A DNA stretch of 64,000 nt, from NCBI GenBank assembly GCA_947628755.1, contig CANRBC010000017.1, positions 1 to 64,000 on the forward strand. Reading direction: 5' to 3'. Both the position numbers and the translations under genes were made by a program. The notes under the pieces are model-generated. The model worked only from the letters and a program-made list of their open reading frames with translations, was not told where the DNA came from and ran no database searches. Shown piece by piece: positions 15,969 through 26,100 of the stretch. The stretch's first letter is position 1. Every line of letters begins with the position of its first letter. Origin of the DNA: an uncultured Clostridia bacterium. GTDB taxonomy: Bacteria; Bacillota; Clostridia; Lachnospirales; CAG-274.

Positions 15969-17012
15969 TTATATTCTTTTTTCCAAATTGGTATTACCAT
16001 AAATAATGCTATAGGTCGGTTCACTACACCTATAGTCATATAATGCAATGCAGGTATTTCCATAAAGTTTTAAAGAGTTTGTTGCGCCTATATCAATACA
16101 AGCAAAAGTAAGTCCTGTGCTTCCATTTTTTACATCAAAACAACAATTGCTTACTTCAACGTTTGCTGCTCTTTGAATTTGCAGGGCGAGGTAGCTTCCG
16201 CCCGTTTTTAAAATAATGTTTTTAAAAACAACATTTTTTGCAATAGTATCAAACCCATAGATGTGTTTGTCAAACTGCATATTTAAGTCATAAATAGCTA
16301 TATTGTCGCTATTTATTCTTAACGCCATAGTGCTTTGGGAATGTGTTGTTTGCAGTATACACTCAGAAGCATATAGCGGACTAAATCCCCTTAATATCAA
16401 ATTTTTAAATTTTTTAGAATTTTCGACGATATTTATATATCCTATATCGTGCGTTCCTGGCAAAATTACCACTTCAGCAAATTCGGCGTTACTGTTGGCA
16501 GCCAAAGCGCTTGCTAAATCATCATAAATTATATAGTTTGATTTTTCTGCATATTGTGTAAATTCCGTTGGTGTATCACTGGCTTTGACATATACTACAT
16601 TATCTCTTGCATTAAAAAGCTCATTTAATTTTATTTTATCCTCTGGAACCATAAATCCCGCTTTGTCTGTAGTAGCTGAATCATGGCTATGAATCTTATC
16701 CGCTTTATCAGCAAGAGTTCCACTCAGTTCCTCAACATCATCGATGCTATGCTTGTGCCCTGTATCTGCCTTGCTTCCCAGCGCCTTATTTATAACCTTA
16801 TTCTGCACAGGTTTCTCACTCTTATCGCTTAATTCAGCGTCAACGGTCATCTTATCAACTTCCGCCTGCAGCGTTGAAATATCCTCCCTTGCCTGAACAT
16901 CCTCCACAGGATGCGCAACGCCGCTGCCGTCCTCTATATACCTTGCAGTATCACCTATGTTTGCAGGCTTAATTATGGCTTGTACTGCCGATATTAACTT
17001 AGATTTAGCCAT
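15969..17012 (-). CDS. tail fibre / receptor-binding protein with beta-helix
   Basis: The 347-aa protein starts MAKSKLISAVQAIIKPANIG; the ATG at 17012 follows GGAGGTGATGATA and overlaps the preceding gene by 8 bases. The N-terminal third is a coiled, fibre-type region with KPVQNKVINKALGSKADTGH. The C-terminal half shows repeating beta strands (AIYDLNMQFDKHIYGFDTIA, NVVFKNIILKTGGSYL), typical of a right-handed parallel beta-helix that binds surface sugars. It is likely the host-range protein. Confidence 0.78.
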   Translation of the reverse strand: MAKSKLISAVQAIIKPANIGDTARYIEDGSGVAHPVEDVQAREDISTLQAEVDKMTVDAELSDKSEKPVQNKVINKALGSKADTGHKHSIDDVEELSGTLADKADKIHSHDSATTDKAGFMVPEDKIKLNELFNARDNVVYVKASDTPTEFTQYAEKSNYIIYDDLASALAANSNAEFAEVVILPGTHDIGYINIVENSKKFKNLILRGFSPLYASECILQTTHSQSTMALRINSDNIAIYDLNMQFDKHIYGFDTIAKNVVFKNIILKTGGSYLALQIQRAANVEVSNCCFDVKNGSTGLTFACIDIGATNSLKLYGNTCIALYDYRCSEPTYSIIYGNTNLEKRI

Positions 17013-17451
17013 TATCATCACCTCCATTTTTTAGCATTTGTGCAATACGCTGTAATTCTGTTTTGGAGATTGTTCTTACGCTTGTTTTGCCGTCTTCCTC
17101 GGCGTCAAGACCGTCACCTATCTTGACTCCGCCCAGTTTATCCTCTGTAGCGGCAGTAAGTACATAGCCCGTACCGCCGCCACTGCCTCCTGTTGAGTGC
17201 GCACTTTCGCCTAACTTGATTGTATGAGTATCTGCATCATAGACAATACCTACTCCCGATACTCTGTCATCAACTCCCGATACAGCTGCCTGTATCTCAT
17301 TAACGGCAGATGTAACCAAATGCCAAAACCAATTAAATATATGTGCAGGCGGCTTGTATCCGCCCTTGAATCCTTCGTTTCTCAAATCGTTGCTTGGAGA
17401 TAGTCCTTCATTTTTCCATAAAGGCAAAATAGTTTTAAAATTTATAGCCAT
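17005..17451 (-). CDS. tail protein, fibre attachment region
   Basis: The 148-aa protein contains ILPLWKNEGLSPSNDLRNEG, PPAHIFNWFWHLVTSAVNEI and a Gly-rich linker (STGGSGGGTGYVLTAATEDK) as in fibre-connecting proteins of Clostridium phages. It follows the DUF2612-like baseplate gene and translationally overlaps the fibre gene. Confidence 0.7.
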   Translation of the reverse strand: MAINFKTILPLWKNEGLSPSNDLRNEGFKGGYKPPAHIFNWFWHLVTSAVNEIQAAVSGVDDRVSGVGIVYDADTHTIKLGESAHSTGGSGGGTGYVLTAATEDKLGGVKIGDGLDAEEDGKTSVRTISKTELQRIAQMLKNGGDDNG

Positions 17452-17465
17452 TGATGTCCTCCTCT

Positions 17466-18089
17466 CTACGTTATGGGTATTGTGGTATCTCGGCTTGTGC
17501 AGCCGAAATAACCGCCTATACTACCATCATCATTTGCAAAGCCCTTTAACTCGTCATAATCATCTTCGGCATCCGAAAATTCAAACGTACCCGTTAAATC
17601 AAGCACTCCCAAAGTTACTGTTATAGGTAATAATGTCTGTATAAGCTCAATTATTTGTTCCATTGTCATACCCGACTCCTGTAATACTTTGAAAGGCAGT
17701 ATTGCGTTTTCTACAGTACAGGGTATATCGCTTTCGTAAATAATATCTGTTTCCTCAACTTCGGAATTAAATGTTGCGCATAAACTTTTAATAACACTTG
17801 GGTATGTACCGTTGCCCAGCGAGCGCATTATCTTAGCCTTTATCATAACTCTGTATTGCTCATCGGTCGCATCGCCTCTTAGCACTCCTACCCTTTCGCC
17901 GTAACGGTCCAGTGTAGCCCCGTATGCAACATCAATATTAAGCATAGAGTATATTTCACGCAAATCATCAATATAGGCTTCTATTTGCCCACGCTCTATT
18001 TCCAGTATTTTATAGTTGTTGCTTTCACTGGGCTTTAAAAAAGCATCCGTAAGATTTTTTGCAAGGTCAACATCGTTAAAATCTATCAT
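17466..18089 (-). CDS. baseplate wedge protein, DUF2612/YmfQ-like
   Basis: The 207-aa protein matches the family found after baseplate J: MLNIDVAYGATLDRYGERVG, RGDATDEQYRVMIKAKIMRS and an end rich in Asp and Gly. It helps connect baseplate and fibres. It starts at the base where the baseplate J gene stops. Confidence 0.82.
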   Translation of the reverse strand: MIDFNDVDLAKNLTDAFLKPSESNNYKILEIERGQIEAYIDDLREIYSMLNIDVAYGATLDRYGERVGVLRGDATDEQYRVMIKAKIMRSLGNGTYPSVIKSLCATFNSEVEETDIIYESDIPCTVENAILPFKVLQESGMTMEQIIELIQTLLPITVTLGVLDLTGTFEFSDAEDDYDELKGFANDDGSIGGYFGCTSRDTTIPIT

Positions 18090-19243
18090 CAGCTCACCAC
18101 CTCTACAACAACATCAGTACAGTTAGCTACTTCCCATTCCTCCACATTTATATTTTGTGCAATATAATTGCTATTGTCCTTTGACAGCAATAATTCTGTA
18201 ACCTCCTCTACTCCTGTTACTGCGTGTATTTTGCCGTATAAGGAAGATAATATAACATCTTCGCCTACGCCCAAATTGTTGATAAAGGTTTTAAGGTTAT
18301 CAATAATCGCTGCTTTTCCGTTTTCGCCTTCATACTGTTGTTCTGTCCTTATTTTGAGCTTTACATATACGCTTAGTTTTGTCGTATGTGAAAAATTGAC
18401 TGTATGCTCACGCCCGAATTCGTCTTTTATAACGACTGACACATCACCCACCGTCTTTATACCAATAGGAGTTTTTTCAAATATCGTTTCGCCTATAAGC
18501 TCATGATAATTATCGCCGCCGTTTATATAACATTCAAAGCTCTTTCCAGGTCGCCCGTCACCGTCCTCTTGTAGTGTATCATTTACAATAACACTCACGC
18601 TTGTGACAGTTGGCACTCTCATAACAGCCGCCTTAATAGACGCTTCTGTACAAGCTCCTGCGCCTTCTCTCGCCGCTTCAAATCTTTTTCTAAGCTCATA
18701 GTCTGTTTCATCTTCTGCGCCGGGAGCAACATATTCTATGCATTCTATACCTTTGACCTCCGCAACGGGATTGACTATCTGAGTTATATCTTGCATATCC
18801 ACATTGCCTATAGTTCCCGTTTCGGTACACCACACCGTTATTTCACATTCTCCGCCTATAATTTCCTTTTCCTCGATACTGTAAAAGGTTATGCCTGATA
18901 CAGTACCCACTAAAAAGCCCATAGGAACAATATAACCGTCTGTACCATAAACCTTTATTTTGTAAATTGAAGCTGTTGCAGGGTCTCTTGTTATGCCAAC
19001 AAATACGCAAAGCCTGTCAAGGCTTACACCCCTTGCAGTGTTCGGAAATATAGAATAATAAATATATTCTGCCTCTTCCTCTGCTTCTGCAAGATAATAA
19101 GCGCCTATCCTTATAAATTTGCCTAAAGGCGTTAATTCCGAGGTATCTATATCCTCACCGAATAACTCCTTTGCTCTCTGTATCTCTTTATTCAGAATAT
19201 CGTCATAGCTTTGTCTTTCAAAGCCTTTTGCCGTTAATGCCAT
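18089..19243 (-). CDS. baseplate J family protein (Mu gp47 / XkdT-like)
   Basis: The 384-aa protein is a wedge component of the contractile-tail baseplate. Marks are ELTPLGKFIRIGAYYLAEAE, GVSLDRLCVFVGITRDPATA, YEAREGAGACTEASIKAAV-like core (read as RFEAAREGAGACTEASIK) and VPTVTSVSVIVNDT. Length and position after DUF2634 are normal. Confidence 0.92.
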   Translation of the reverse strand: MALTAKGFERQSYDDILNKEIQRAKELFGEDIDTSELTPLGKFIRIGAYYLAEAEEEAEYIYYSIFPNTARGVSLDRLCVFVGITRDPATASIYKIKVYGTDGYIVPMGFLVGTVSGITFYSIEEKEIIGGECEITVWCTETGTIGNVDMQDITQIVNPVAEVKGIECIEYVAPGAEDETDYELRKRFEAAREGAGACTEASIKAAVMRVPTVTSVSVIVNDTLQEDGDGRPGKSFECYINGGDNYHELIGETIFEKTPIGIKTVGDVSVVIKDEFGREHTVNFSHTTKLSVYVKLKIRTEQQYEGENGKAAIIDNLKTFINNLGVGEDVILSSLYGKIHAVTGVEEVTELLLSKDNSNYIAQNINVEEWEVANCTDVVVEVVS

Positions 19244-19256
19244 ATATCCGCCTCCT

Positions 19257-19610
19257 TTAATAAGCGGTTTGTATCTCTATTTCATCACCGTTACCTGTTT
19301 TTGCCTTAAATGATATAACAAGTTCTCGCCTTTCCCTGTCAAAATCACATTTAAAACTTATCAAAACAAAAGAGCTGTCAACCTGATGCAGCCCTTCGAC
19401 AATCTCATTCTTTATTATTTCGTCTGATTTCTTTTTTCCGAGGATATTATCAAAATTAATACCCTCTTTTTTATTTAAAAACCACTCATTCTTATTTGTA
19501 GAAAGAGCGGTCTGTACTTTCTGTCTTAATAATTCTACGCTATCAGCCATTTGTATTTTATTTGCTTCGATTATTACATCGCCTTTTTCGTCTATAGCAA
19601 AGCCTTTCAT
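19257..19610 (-). CDS. baseplate protein, DUF2634/gp25-like (XkdS)
   Basis: The 117-aa protein has the XkdS pattern: LLRQKVQTALSTNKNEWFLN, KEGINFDNILGKKKSDEII and a final strand pair. I chose the ATG at 19610, in TGATG overlap with the gene upstream; the GTG one codon earlier is less likely. Confidence 0.82.
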   Translation of the reverse strand: MKGFAIDEKGDVIIEANKIQMADSVELLRQKVQTALSTNKNEWFLNKKEGINFDNILGKKKSDEIIKNEIVEGLHQVDSSFVLISFKCDFDRERRELVISFKAKTGNGDEIEIQTAY

Positions 19611-20035
19611 CACTCGTCACCGCCTGTTATATACTCTACATTTGACATACCCATAATTACGACACTATCGCTTAAATTATGATGCCTGTTGGTCACAGCT
19701 GCAATATTGCCTTTTTTAGCCTCTGTTATATCTCTGTCACATACACCGCAATATACTGTATCGCCGACCTTGATTTCTTCCTGTTCTATGCTCTTGACCT
19801 CATTAGTTATTCGGTCTACCTTGTATACATACTTATATGGCATAAGTATAGGTATGCCGCTTATTACAGCTGACTTTTGCGCCTTTTGACCGTATATCTT
19901 TACCATATTTAGAGGCTGGACCGTTGCTTTGTTTATATCAATACTTACTATACTTGCCATATAATTTGTATGTATATCCATAAGCCGTTGGTCTATTATG
20001 CTTTTAATTACTTTTGTAAATACATTTGTTTCCAT
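19610..20035 (-). CDS. tail spike / DUF2577-like protein (XkdR-like)
   Basis: The 141-aa protein looks like the OB-fold spike component: YMASIVSIDINKATVQPLNM, VGDTVYCGVCDRDI and NRHHNLSDSVVIMG. It lies between the hub protein and XkdS-like protein, as in PBSX-type phages. Confidence 0.75.
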   Translation of the reverse strand: METNVFTKVIKSIIDQRLMDIHTNYMASIVSIDINKATVQPLNMVKIYGQKAQKSAVISGIPILMPYKYVYKVDRITNEVKSIEQEEIKVGDTVYCGVCDRDITEAKKGNIAAVTNRHHNLSDSVVIMGMSNVEYITGGDE

Positions 20036-20046
20036 ATCCTGCCCCC

Positions 20047-21399
20047 TTAATTGATAAGCCTGCCATAGCCTACCAAATTTCCGCCGGAAGATATTGTTGT
20101 AATACCGACCTTGCCTTTGCCCTCAGGTCCATAGGCATTTATCATCTTTCCATTACCTACGCATATACCTATATGCTTTGTTGCGCCGTTGTCGAAATAA
20201 GCAATATCGCCTACGCTTGGCGCCGATACCTTTGTACTCATATTGTATAAAACAGTGGAAGTTGCTCTCTGAGTTACCTTTGACAATACTCCACAATGCA
20301 GCATCACATAGCTTACAAAACCCGAACAGTCAAAGCCCTTAACTGTTGTGCCGCCCCATACATAAGGCGTTCCTATAAGTTTTTTAGCATAGTCAACAAC
20401 TTTCTTGCCATTGTTTGATGTGCTTTTACTCTCACTATTACTTGACTTACTTTCTTTTTTTTCAATATGGGATGTTACATTTCCAACCGCTTCAAAATAT
20501 GTTGTAGCCTGGCCGTTTGAAAATCTGTGTTCGCCTTTGCGTACTCTGAAATTACCGCTTACGGACCTGCTCGATAAGTCAATAATAGCTGCCGTTGTTA
20601 TCCTATGCTGTAACAACATCTCTATTTTATATCCGTCTATTTCATCAACATAATCCTCCGCATTTATTTCTTCGGTATAGTATTCAGGACTGCCTATAAG
20701 ACCTGTATCTTCATTTACGGTAAAGCTGATATTGTCGCCGTCTTTTATAAATCTTGCATATATACTGCCGTTATTTTCGTATACTGATATACCGCACACC
20801 TCAGCATATTTCTTAATTTCCTCTCTGAGATTGCCGTCTACTGTTACGCCGTCTGTATAAGTCCAGTCCCTACGCACGTTAAATACAGCTATAGGCATTC
20901 CCAATTTACTTATAAGGTCTTTAAGTATATAGCTTGCCTTTGTGTTGGCGCTGTAAGATATATTAATAACAGTATCGTCTTTATTACAGGCAGTACAGGT
21001 TACTGTGGTTATTTTATCCACATCTTCCCAACCTGTAGATACAGATTTTATATATCCCTTGAATATAATACCCGTATCCTCCTTATATCCCGATTCAACA
21101 GATATTTCAGCGCCCTTTTTAAGGTTATTTATTGTATTGTCCGACAGATTATATATAACAATTTCGGCTACGTTTGGCTCTGTATCATCATCAAAGGGTA
21201 TTGTGTAATCAAAGTCAAGCTCATCATAGTTAATTGTAACACTGCCGCTTTTTACAACGGCTTTTATCCCAAACATACCATCGGGTATTATCTCATAGTT
21301 TTGTAAAGAGTTTATATCCTCATTGGTTTTTATAAGTCTTGACCGCTTGTTATTTATGCCCTGTTGCAATATAGCTCTGCTTCGTTTATCCAATGTCAT
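20047..21399 (-). CDS. baseplate hub protein with NlpC/P60 peptidase domain
   Basis: The 450-aa protein joins an XkdQ-like/late-control-D hub (residues about 1-320) by a Ser-rich linker to a C-terminal NlpC/P60 domain: GTPYVWGGTTVKGFDCSGFV with the catalytic Cys near 358 and ATKHIGICVGNGKMINA with the His near 409. It would cut peptidoglycan peptides during DNA injection. The frame also allows a TTG five codons upstream; the ATG at 21399 follows GGAG. It overlaps the plug gene. Confidence 0.88.
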   Translation of the reverse strand: MTLDKRSRAILQQGINNKRSRLIKTNEDINSLQNYEIIPDGMFGIKAVVKSGSVTINYDELDFDYTIPFDDDTEPNVAEIVIYNLSDNTINNLKKGAEISVESGYKEDTGIIFKGYIKSVSTGWEDVDKITTVTCTACNKDDTVINISYSANTKASYILKDLISKLGMPIAVFNVRRDWTYTDGVTVDGNLREEIKKYAEVCGISVYENNGSIYARFIKDGDNISFTVNEDTGLIGSPEYYTEEINAEDYVDEIDGYKIEMLLQHRITTAAIIDLSSRSVSGNFRVRKGEHRFSNGQATTYFEAVGNVTSHIEKKESKSSNSESKSTSNNGKKVVDYAKKLIGTPYVWGGTTVKGFDCSGFVSYVMLHCGVLSKVTQRATSTVLYNMSTKVSAPSVGDIAYFDNGATKHIGICVGNGKMINAYGPEGKGKVGITTISSGGNLVGYGRLIN

Positions 21400-21787
21400 C
21401 AGCTCCGTTATCAATTACCAACCGTACCGTTTCGCCAAAGTTATCCCAGGTTACTTCTTTATTTTCGTTGCTTTCATCAAATGGTACTATTTTAAGAGTG
21501 GGATATTTACCGCTTACATAAATATCCTTAAATAACGGTACACCGTATATAACAGGCTCGCCGGCACATATCAACTCTTTATTTTTTGTCAAAGACATTG
21601 TAAATAAATCGGCGTAATTATTATATTTTACGCCGATTTCAAACACCTCGCCTGCAAGTATAATGTCAAATCTGTAGGGTATCATATTTTTGTTAATATT
21701 AAATATATCTCTTTTCATCTGTTTATATCTCCAATCAAAAAGCACTCTTGCGAGTGCTCTTCTTAAAACATCATTTATTTCAATCAT
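21386..21787 (-). CDS. phage baseplate plug protein
   Basis: The 133-aa protein matches the baseplate plug family: PYRFDIILAGEVFEIGVKYN, FTMSLTKNKELICAGEPVIY and LFKDIYVSGKYPTLKIVPFD. It closes the central channel. The next gene, the hub, overlaps it. Confidence 0.82.
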   Translation of the reverse strand: MIEINDVLRRALARVLFDWRYKQMKRDIFNINKNMIPYRFDIILAGEVFEIGVKYNNYADLFTMSLTKNKELICAGEPVIYGVPLFKDIYVSGKYPTLKIVPFDESNENKEVTWDNFGETVRLVIDNGADDIG

Positions 21788-21795
21788 GCAGTATA

Positions 21796-22185
21796 TTAAT
21801 TGACTATATTCAGTTGCTTTATAAGCGCCTCCTGCAATACCGCCGAAAAATTGATGCCGCTTTTCTCTGCAGCGGCATTAAGCCATTGAGGTATAGTTAA
21901 TGTCTTTTTTACAGCTTTTGCACTTTTAAGATAAACAGACAAATCGGAAGAAACATAAGAGGTAAAAGAATGTTCATCACATTTTATATTTCTTATATCC
22001 GATGGCATAGGCAACTTTTGTGTTTCTTCGATAATGGTAAGAATATAACCTTCCATTGCCTCTTGTGCATTGGCAAAAACTTCCTCCTTTGTTTCGCCAA
22101 AGGAATTACAGCCCTGCAAATCGGGAAATTCGACCCAATAAGCATTTTCTTCTTCATGAAATAATGCAGGATAAATAACTTTCAT
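21796..22185 (-). CDS. hicB: HicB antitoxin
   Basis: The 129-aa protein has the HicB N-terminal half-RNase-H fold (KVIYPALFHEEENAYWVEFP, LQGCNSFGETKEEVFANAQE) and a C-terminal DNA-binding ribbon-helix-helix (LTIPQWLNAAAEKSGINFSA). It neutralises HicA and represses the operon. The ATG at 22185 follows GGAAGGGTGG; the GTG three codons earlier overlaps that site. It is placed in the middle of the tail genes. Confidence 0.93.
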   Translation of the reverse strand: MKVIYPALFHEEENAYWVEFPDLQGCNSFGETKEEVFANAQEAMEGYILTIIEETQKLPMPSDIRNIKCDEHSFTSYVSSDLSVYLKSAKAVKKTLTIPQWLNAAAEKSGINFSAVLQEALIKQLNIVN

Positions 22186-22228
22186 AAATACCACCCTTCC
22201 AACATATTATAAATTTATATTATGCAAA

Positions 22229-22256
22229 GGACAAGGGCTTTATTTTAGCCCTGTCC
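22229..22256. terminator. hairpin overlapping the hicA stop
   Basis: GGACAAGGGCT and AGCCCTGTCC form a stem over the end of hicA. On the minus strand it lacks a strong U tract, so it may lower hicB expression or stabilise the RNA rather than end it. Confidence 0.45.
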
Positions 22257-22416
22257 TTTTAAGTATTGCCTCCAGAAGTCCTTTAGGTACGTCTTTACCG
22301 TGTACAGGGACAGTTTCCATTCTATCATCTTTTTTTAATATATGGTGACTGCCGTGTATTCTAACTTCTGTCCAGCCGTTTTGTTTAAGAAGTTTTAATA
22401 AATCTTTATCTTTCAT
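22240..22416 (-). CDS. hicA: HicA mRNA interferase toxin
   Basis: A 58-aa ORF: MKDKDLLKLLKQNGWTEVRI, then HGSHHILKKDDRMETVPVHG and KDVPKGLLEAILKRTGLK. This is a full HicA, with the catalytic His in GSHH (residue 24) and the VPVHGKDVPKG core. HicA degrades mRNA. RBS AAGGAGG is 8-9 bases upstream. It is first in hicA-hicB with its own promoter. Confidence 0.93.
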   Translation of the reverse strand: MKDKDLLKLLKQNGWTEVRIHGSHHILKKDDRMETVPVHGKDVPKGLLEAILKRTGLK

Positions 22417-22440
22417 TTATTTTTCCTCCTTACATTATAT

Positions 22441-22469
22441 ATCATAACACGTGCTACACGTATTGTCAA
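22441..22469 (-). promoter_or_regulatory. hicAB promoter with repeated operator
   Basis: On the minus strand TTGACA (22469-22464) and TATGAT (22446-22441) are 17 bases apart. The spacer contains two copies of ACGTGT separated by AGC, including the palindrome CACGTG, a probable HicB operator. It drives the cassette independently of the phage late operon. Confidence 0.75.
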
Positions 22470-22485
22470 GAGGTTTTTTATATTT

Positions 22486-23154
22486 TTAATATAGCCAAGT
22501 AGCTTCAACTCCGTACTGTGTTATATCCGTCTTATCTTTTTCTTTATAGCCCATTAAGAGCTTTGCGCCTACTTGTAAAGTAGTGGCATCGCCTTTACGA
22601 CTAAAGGCAGAGGGATTATTGTCAATAACCCATTGTACTGTGCTTCCCAGGTCTTTGTAATTGGTATTGACAAGTTTCCATATAGTATCACCTTTTTTAA
22701 CAGTATGATATACGGCATTGCCGTCACCTTGTTCTATTTGCTGTGTACCTGCTTTATCCTCTGCCTTTGTTTTGCCCTTATCCTCCGAATTATCCTGATA
22801 TGAATTCTGCGCAATCCTGACCTCTTTTAATTCCATTGTAAAGTCCAAGCCGCCGTTATTGGTATAAGGATGTGAAGAATTAAAGCTCTGTATCTGCATA
22901 TTCTGCAATATATTTCTGCCTGTATATTTAATGAGAGAGCCTTTATTTTGCAGATTATAAAGCATTGCATACGCCTCATGGGATTTAACTGTTTCCGTAT
23001 CTACCAGCTTACCCGACAAGGACAATTTAATAGGCTCTCTTTTAATATTATCGGTAGTATCTATATTCTTTTCTACAGGGTGATCTGAGCTTTGTATGCT
23101 CCTGCTTACCTGCTCATCTGTAACGTGTATATAAATATCGTTAATTAATGCCAT
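22486..23154 (-). CDS. LysM-domain tail protein (XkdP-like)
   Basis: The 222-aa protein has a phage N-terminal domain (residues 1-120) and a C-terminal LysM motif, YHTVKKGDTIWKLVNTNYKD, for peptidoglycan binding. XkdP-like proteins link tape measure and hub. It follows the tape measure gene. Confidence 0.87.
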   Translation of the reverse strand: MALINDIYIHVTDEQVSRSIQSSDHPVEKNIDTTDNIKREPIKLSLSGKLVDTETVKSHEAYAMLYNLQNKGSLIKYTGRNILQNMQIQSFNSSHPYTNNGGLDFTMELKEVRIAQNSYQDNSEDKGKTKAEDKAGTQQIEQGDGNAVYHTVKKGDTIWKLVNTNYKDLGSTVQWVIDNNPSAFSRKGDATTLQVGAKLLMGYKEKDKTDITQYGVEATWLY

Positions 23155-23166
23155 TTACTCACCCTC

Positions 23167-26100
23167 TTAATACTCTCTGACAGGCTTGTTATCACTTGCA
23201 AAGCTATCCATCATTTCCTTTATGCCGTCTTTAACAGCCTGCTTTACTCTGCTTGCAATAGTGGTCTCACTGCCGTTGCCGTCAACTGTAATATTTATAT
23301 TAAAGTTATAATTATCATATCCGTATGATTGACTGCGACCCTTTGCGGGACTATCTTCGGGGGTATACGCCCCTAAAATATCCCCTGTATCTCTCCATAG
23401 GCTCAAGGCTCTTGCACGTTTATTTAATGTCAATGGTATTGCCATTTCAGGACCGTTCTCGCCGAATATACTCGGTTTTGCAGCTATACCGCCGTTGGCA
23501 TATCCTACGCCCCTGTAAGCGCTTGCAAGGCTTCCGTATCGACTTACAGCATATCTTATAGATGCCAATATATTTGATAGAGGGTCGTATATATTTTTAT
23601 TAAAACCTTCCCTTGCATAAGCTCTGAATGTTGGGTCAATAACCTGCATCAGTCCCTTTGATGGTATTCCCTTTGCAGCATTGCTGTCCCACAAGTTAAT
23701 TGCCATAGGATTACCGCCTGATTCGGTCTGCATCTGATATAAAGTTCGCCTTAAGTTAGCCTCACTGTACTGTCCCTCCATTTTTAAGGCTCTTATAACA
23801 GTAGTTTTCCATTGGTCAACACCCTTTGAAGGATTGTAATTTTCAAGACCCAATACGCCGAATTCGTCCATGAGCTTTTTTGTCCATGGTGTCATAGCTT
23901 CGCTTATTTTGGATACAAGCCCTTTACCAAAATGTAATGCAATACCTTTGATACTCTCGTAGTTTACATATTCATTCTTTATAGCATTTACAAGACCTTT
24001 GGCATCGTCTAAAAAGCTCCATATATCAATATTGCCATCGGCATACCTATATGTAGGAGTATTACGTCCCATCAGCTTCGCCGTATCCTCTGCCGATAGT
24101 ACCTTCATTCCCTTTGGCGCATTTGGTATAAGTACATTCCTGCCCTTTGGTATAAATGTATTGCCATTCGGCATCTGTACCATCTCTGCGCCTCTGCCGT
24201 CATTTACAAGAGCATTTCCGCCCTTGTGTCCTTCCGTACCCTTTGCATAAGGCATCCACTTGGCAACTCTTGTTGCGCTGCCAAATTCCTTTAAAATAAA
24301 ATTTGCACCGTCAAGCAGTTTGTTTACAGGCGCTGCGGAAGCTGTTACCGCATCTTTCCATATCTTAACAACTGCCGTTTTAAGACTATCACCCGAATTA
24401 GTTATAGCCTCGCCCATTTTCTTAGGCAATTCCTCGGCTTTCTTGACAATATTATTTATACTGTCATCTACCATTTTACTTATGTTTTCGGTACTTGTCT
24501 TTCCCATATCCTTAAGTACATTCCATAAGCCTTTTAAATTGCCTAAATTAAGAGAGTTGACCTGTTCAAAAAAGCCTTTTGTAGTTGCTCCGAATGTTGA
24601 GATTGCAGTAGCTGAATTAGTTATACTATCTGCATTCTGTATAAATCCCTTTGCATTTTCTGCAAATGAAGTCAGCTGCTTGCCTAATCCTTCTAAATTA
24701 GTGCCGCCTGTGAAGAAACTGGCTATTTTGTTGCCTGTCATTTCAATTAAAAACGCTCCAAGGTCTTTAAAGAAACTGCCTATACCCTTTATATCAGCGC
24801 CGCTTAAAGTTGTAAACATAGGTTGTATAGATTCGGCAAATTTAGTCAGATTGTCTCCTATTTTTGGCAGTGTATTTGTTATGCCTTCGCCTAAACCGCC
24901 TATTAGTGCGCCTGCTATCTTACCTATCTGCTCAAACAATAGAGCTATCAGATCTCCGCCTGTTGTTATAAACTCGTTTATATGCGGTATTTTTGATATT
25001 TCACCGAATGCTGCTACAACAAGAGTTAAACCGCCAAGTACAAGAGCTATATTCGCAAGCCCTGTAAGTACCATGGGAATAGGTATCAGCCCTACTATGC
25101 CTGCAAATACTGACATAGCGCCGCCTAAAAGTCCTAATACACCCAATGTACCCGCAATAGCCAAAATACGTTTGTTATCGGCGTTAAATTTACTATCTAT
25201 CCACGCAATAGCTGTATATACTCCTGTCATACCTAAAAGCATAATAGCCATATTTGACAGACCCTTAACTGTTGTACCTAAAGGTACTTTCCCCACAATG
25301 CTTGCAAAAAAAGTAAGAGCAGTACCTACTACGCCTAATACGGTTATTACAGCAGCAAGCTTCATTATGGACTTAACGTCTGACAGCCTTGATATATATG
25401 GCGCTACAAACATCAATGCCGCTGCTATTGCCGTAAATCCGCCTATAATGATTGCAATATTACCCATACCCTTTAATATTGTTTTGGTATCGGTCTTTCC
25501 TATGCTGCCAAATATACCATTTGAGTTTTTGGTCATTTCCTCGGCTCCCTTGCCTACGCCCTTTGTCAGTCCGCTTAATGTGTTAAATATACCGCTGAAT
25601 TGCTTAAACATAAAAATACCGCCTATCATAAGCGGTATTATCTTGGCAAAAGCTCCTGCATTATCAGCAAATATACTTCCTGCCTTTCCGATAAAGCTGT
25701 CGCCGAATGTTTCGGCTATCGCCTGACCTATCTGTGATACTACATTAGGCAATTCCTTTATTATTACCTTTGCTATACCGGGCAGCGCCTTTATAAAGCT
25801 ACGGAATAACATCGTTGCTGCGCTTATAAGCGGCGGTAACAAGTCATTTACTATGCCTGGCAGCTCCGCCTCGATAACAGGCGCCATCTCCTGTATCATA
25901 TACCCTGCGCCTTCAACACCTGCCCTTATAGCAGGCATTATATTATTGCCGAACGTCTTTGCCGAACCGATGAAGTTATCAATGCACTGGTCGAAGCTGT
26001 CGCCGCCAGTTACAAGACTTGTCATAAGATTGCCCCACGAGGATTTTACGCTTGCCCATGAACCTTGTATCGTTGTGCTTGCTTCTTTTGCTGTAGTACC

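Noticed and set aside
24260-25726. 488-codon open frame on the plus strand
   Set aside because: It is antisense to the tape measure gene, has no ribosome site and its composition mirrors the Ala/Gly/Ile-rich sense protein.
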